This document shows, piece by piece, positions 54,088 through 55,306 of a stretch of 55,306 nucleotides of DNA (its first letter is position 1; each line of letters begins with the position of its first letter). The DNA is taken from NCBI GenBank assembly GCA_022703445.1, contig JAKLDR010000018.1, positions 1 to 55,306 on the forward strand. Direction: 5' to 3'. The translations under genes and the position numbers were made by a program. The stretch comes from Planctomycetota bacterium (GTDB lineage Bacteria > Planctomycetota > SZUA-567 > JAKLDR01). The notes below the pieces were generated by a model that was not told the DNA's origin, ran no database searches, and saw only the letters and a list, made by a program, of their open reading frames with translations.

Positions 54088-54184
54088 ATACGAGCCGTCG
54101 AGCCGAGACGAGGTTGAGGCTCCGGCCGCAGGCCGAACGAATCCCGGGCGAATGGAACGCCCGGGAGCGAACAGGAGGAGTCAG
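54088..54184 (+). promoter_or_regulatory. Structured 5' leader
   Basis: Contains GAGCC...GGCTC (54092-54122 region), GGCC-GCA-GGCC (54124-54134), and a perfect 9-bp stem TCCCGGGCG-AATGGAA-CGCCCGGGA (54142-54166), followed by AGGAGGAG and the ATG. No known riboswitch class recognised. A structural element just before the ribosome-binding site could regulate initiation. Confidence 0.4.
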
Positions 54185-55306
54185 ATGCCGAAGTTGTTCA
54201 TTCCCGGTCCGGTCAATGTGGGCGACGACGTTCTCAAGGCCATGGGCACCCCGGTGATCCCGCACCGCGGCAAGGGCTTCGAGGAGCTCTACTCCCGCGT
54301 GCAGGACAAGCTCCGCAAGGTGCTGTACACCAAGAACGCGGTGTTCCTGTCCACCTCGGCCGCCACCGGTCTGTGGGAGTCCTTCGCCCGGAACTGCTGC
54401 GCCAAGAAGGCCCTGGTCACCATGTGCGGCGCCTTCTCCGACCGCTGGTACGACGTCTTCAAGCTCAACGGCAAGCAGGCCGACAAGTTGCAGGTCGAGT
54501 GGGGCAAGGCGGTCACCGCGGACATGATCGCCAGCGCCCTCAAGAAGGGCGGCTACGACTGCTTCGCCATGGTCCACAACGAGACCTCCACCGGCGCGCT
54601 GTCGCGGATCGCCGAGGTGCGCGCCGCGATCGACCGCGTCGGTCATCCGGCGCTGCTGATGGTCGACACGATCTCCTCGCTGGCGTCGGCCGACTACCGG
54701 CACGACGAATGGGGCGTCGACGTCACTGTCGGCGGCTCGCAGAAGGGGCTGATGCTGCCGCCCGGCCTGTCCTTCAACGCCGTATCCGCCAAGGCGCTGG
54801 CCGCCGCCGAAACCGCGAAACTGCCGCGCAGCTACTGGGACTGGCGGCCGATGCTGGCGGCCAACGCCACCGGCTACTTCCCGTTCACGCCCGCGACGAA
54901 CCTGCTCTACGGGCTGGATGCCGCCTGCGACATGCTGCTGGAGGAAGGGCTCGACGCGGTGTTCGCCCGCCATGCCCGCCATGCCGAGGCGACGCGCACC
55001 GCCGTCACCGCCTGGGACCTGGAGATCCTGTGCAGCGACCCCAGGGCCTATTCGGGCTCGCTGACCGCGATCGTCATGCCCGAGGGCCACGATGCCGACG
55101 CCTTCCGCAAGGTCGCGCTAGAGAACTTCAACATGTCGCTGGGCCAGGGCCTGACCAAGGTCGCGGGCAAGGTCTTCCGCATCGGCCATCTCGGCGACTT
55201 CAACGACCTGATGCTGATGGGCACCCTGTCCGGCGTCGAGATGGCACTGGGCCTCGCCGGCGTGCCGCACAAGGCGGGCGGCGCGCAGGCCGCCCTCACC
55301 TACCTC
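54185..55306 (+). CDS. PLP-dependent serine/alanine-glyoxylate aminotransferase, 3'-truncated
   Basis: The 374 visible residues continue past the window end. The fold-type-I class-V aminotransferase signatures are L-F-I-P-G-P-V-N-V near the N-terminus, V-H-N-E-T-S-T-G (~135), M-V-D-T-I-S-S-L and G-G-S-Q-K-G with the PLP lysine K187. It transfers an amino group to glyoxylate or pyruvate. The first ~135 residues have a Lys-rich, generic sequence, whereas from about residue 140 onward the text closely follows what I recall of alphaproteobacterial serine-glyoxylate enzymes, with more CAT and GAA codons. The junction falls in the conserved V-H-N-E-T block near 54571-54615. This may be natural recombination or an assembly join. 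Confidence 0.82.
   Translation, partial: MPKLFIPGPVNVGDDVLKAMGTPVIPHRGKGFEELYSRVQDKLRKVLYTKNAVFLSTSAATGLWESFARNCCAKKALVTMCGAFSDRWYDVFKLNGKQADKLQVEWGKAVTADMIASALKKGGYDCFAMVHNETSTGALSRIAEVRAAIDRVGHPALLMVDTISSLASADYRHDEWGVDVTVGGSQKGLMLPPGLSFNAVSAKALAAAETAKLPRSYWDWRPMLAANATGYFPFTPATNLLYGLDAACDMLLEEGLDAVFARHARHAEATRTAVTAWDLEILCSDPRAYSGSLTAIVMPEGHDADAFRKVALENFNMSLGQGLTKVAGKVFRIGHLGDFNDLMLMGTLSGVEMALGLAGVPHKAGGAQAALTYL

Overview
The window is high-GC bacterial DNA, densely coding and mostly in short overlapping operons, with no rRNA, tRNA, CRISPR array or transposase that I could see. The mixture suggests an uncultured member of the PVC/Planctomycetota-like lineages: many secreted beta-propeller proteins, a YcfL-LpoB-COG3014 lipoprotein set, homospermidine synthase with an ornithine-decarboxylase-like enzyme, a GntR/LacI hybrid regulator, a large alpha-2-macroglobulin and a ClpC. 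This assignment is an inference from gene content; no search was run.

Layout. 1-2740: an operon of four small genes carrying copies of one ~85-residue module (ExbD/TolR-like in pattern), coupled by 4-nt overlaps to purQ. 2856-6797: rsmI, a sugar-phosphate isomerase/epimerase on the minus strand, a membrane-anchored protein and a small helical protein. 6955-9356: three lipoprotein genes (YcfL-like, LpoB, COG3014-like), probably cell-envelope or peptidoglycan-synthase related. 9694-12908: homospermidine synthase (+) and an ornithine/diamino-acid decarboxylase (-), with a small membrane-protein gene between them lying inside an inverted-repeat pair. 13075-16720: transglutaminase-like protein, glycerate kinase, DUF2062 membrane protein. 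16857-18996: ECF sigma factor and its zinc-finger anti-sigma. 19045-20477: UPF0158 protein and an NAD-dependent sugar epimerase.

20944-37341 is the most distinctive region: a GntR-type DNA-binding domain fused to a LacI-type sensor, preceded by a 20-bp-phased direct repeat, followed by eight consecutive genes for exported beta-propeller (NHL/Kelch-like) proteins in several paralogous families. The later genes are separated by G-rich/C-rich hairpins, and two different protein families share the same hairpin, leader and signal peptide. This may be an undescribed regulated surface or secreted propeller system. Downstream, a divergent NagB-like protein and a PIG-L deacetylase suggest amino-sugar metabolism.

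39499-55306: a lipoprotein, a secreted protein with surE, a thioester-containing alpha-2-macroglobulin, clpC with a HEAT-like secreted protein, a SUMF1-domain protein, and a right-truncated PLP aminotransferase whose second half looks foreign to its first half.

Two layers of non-coding structure run through the window. One is a family of intergenic hairpins whose arms are degenerate tandem words. The other is a set of dispersed palindromes, including an identical 20-mer inside two protein-coding genes and two MITE-like multi-stem elements. Several genes also have a -10-like hexamer only 6-8 nt before the ATG, suggesting leaderless mRNAs.
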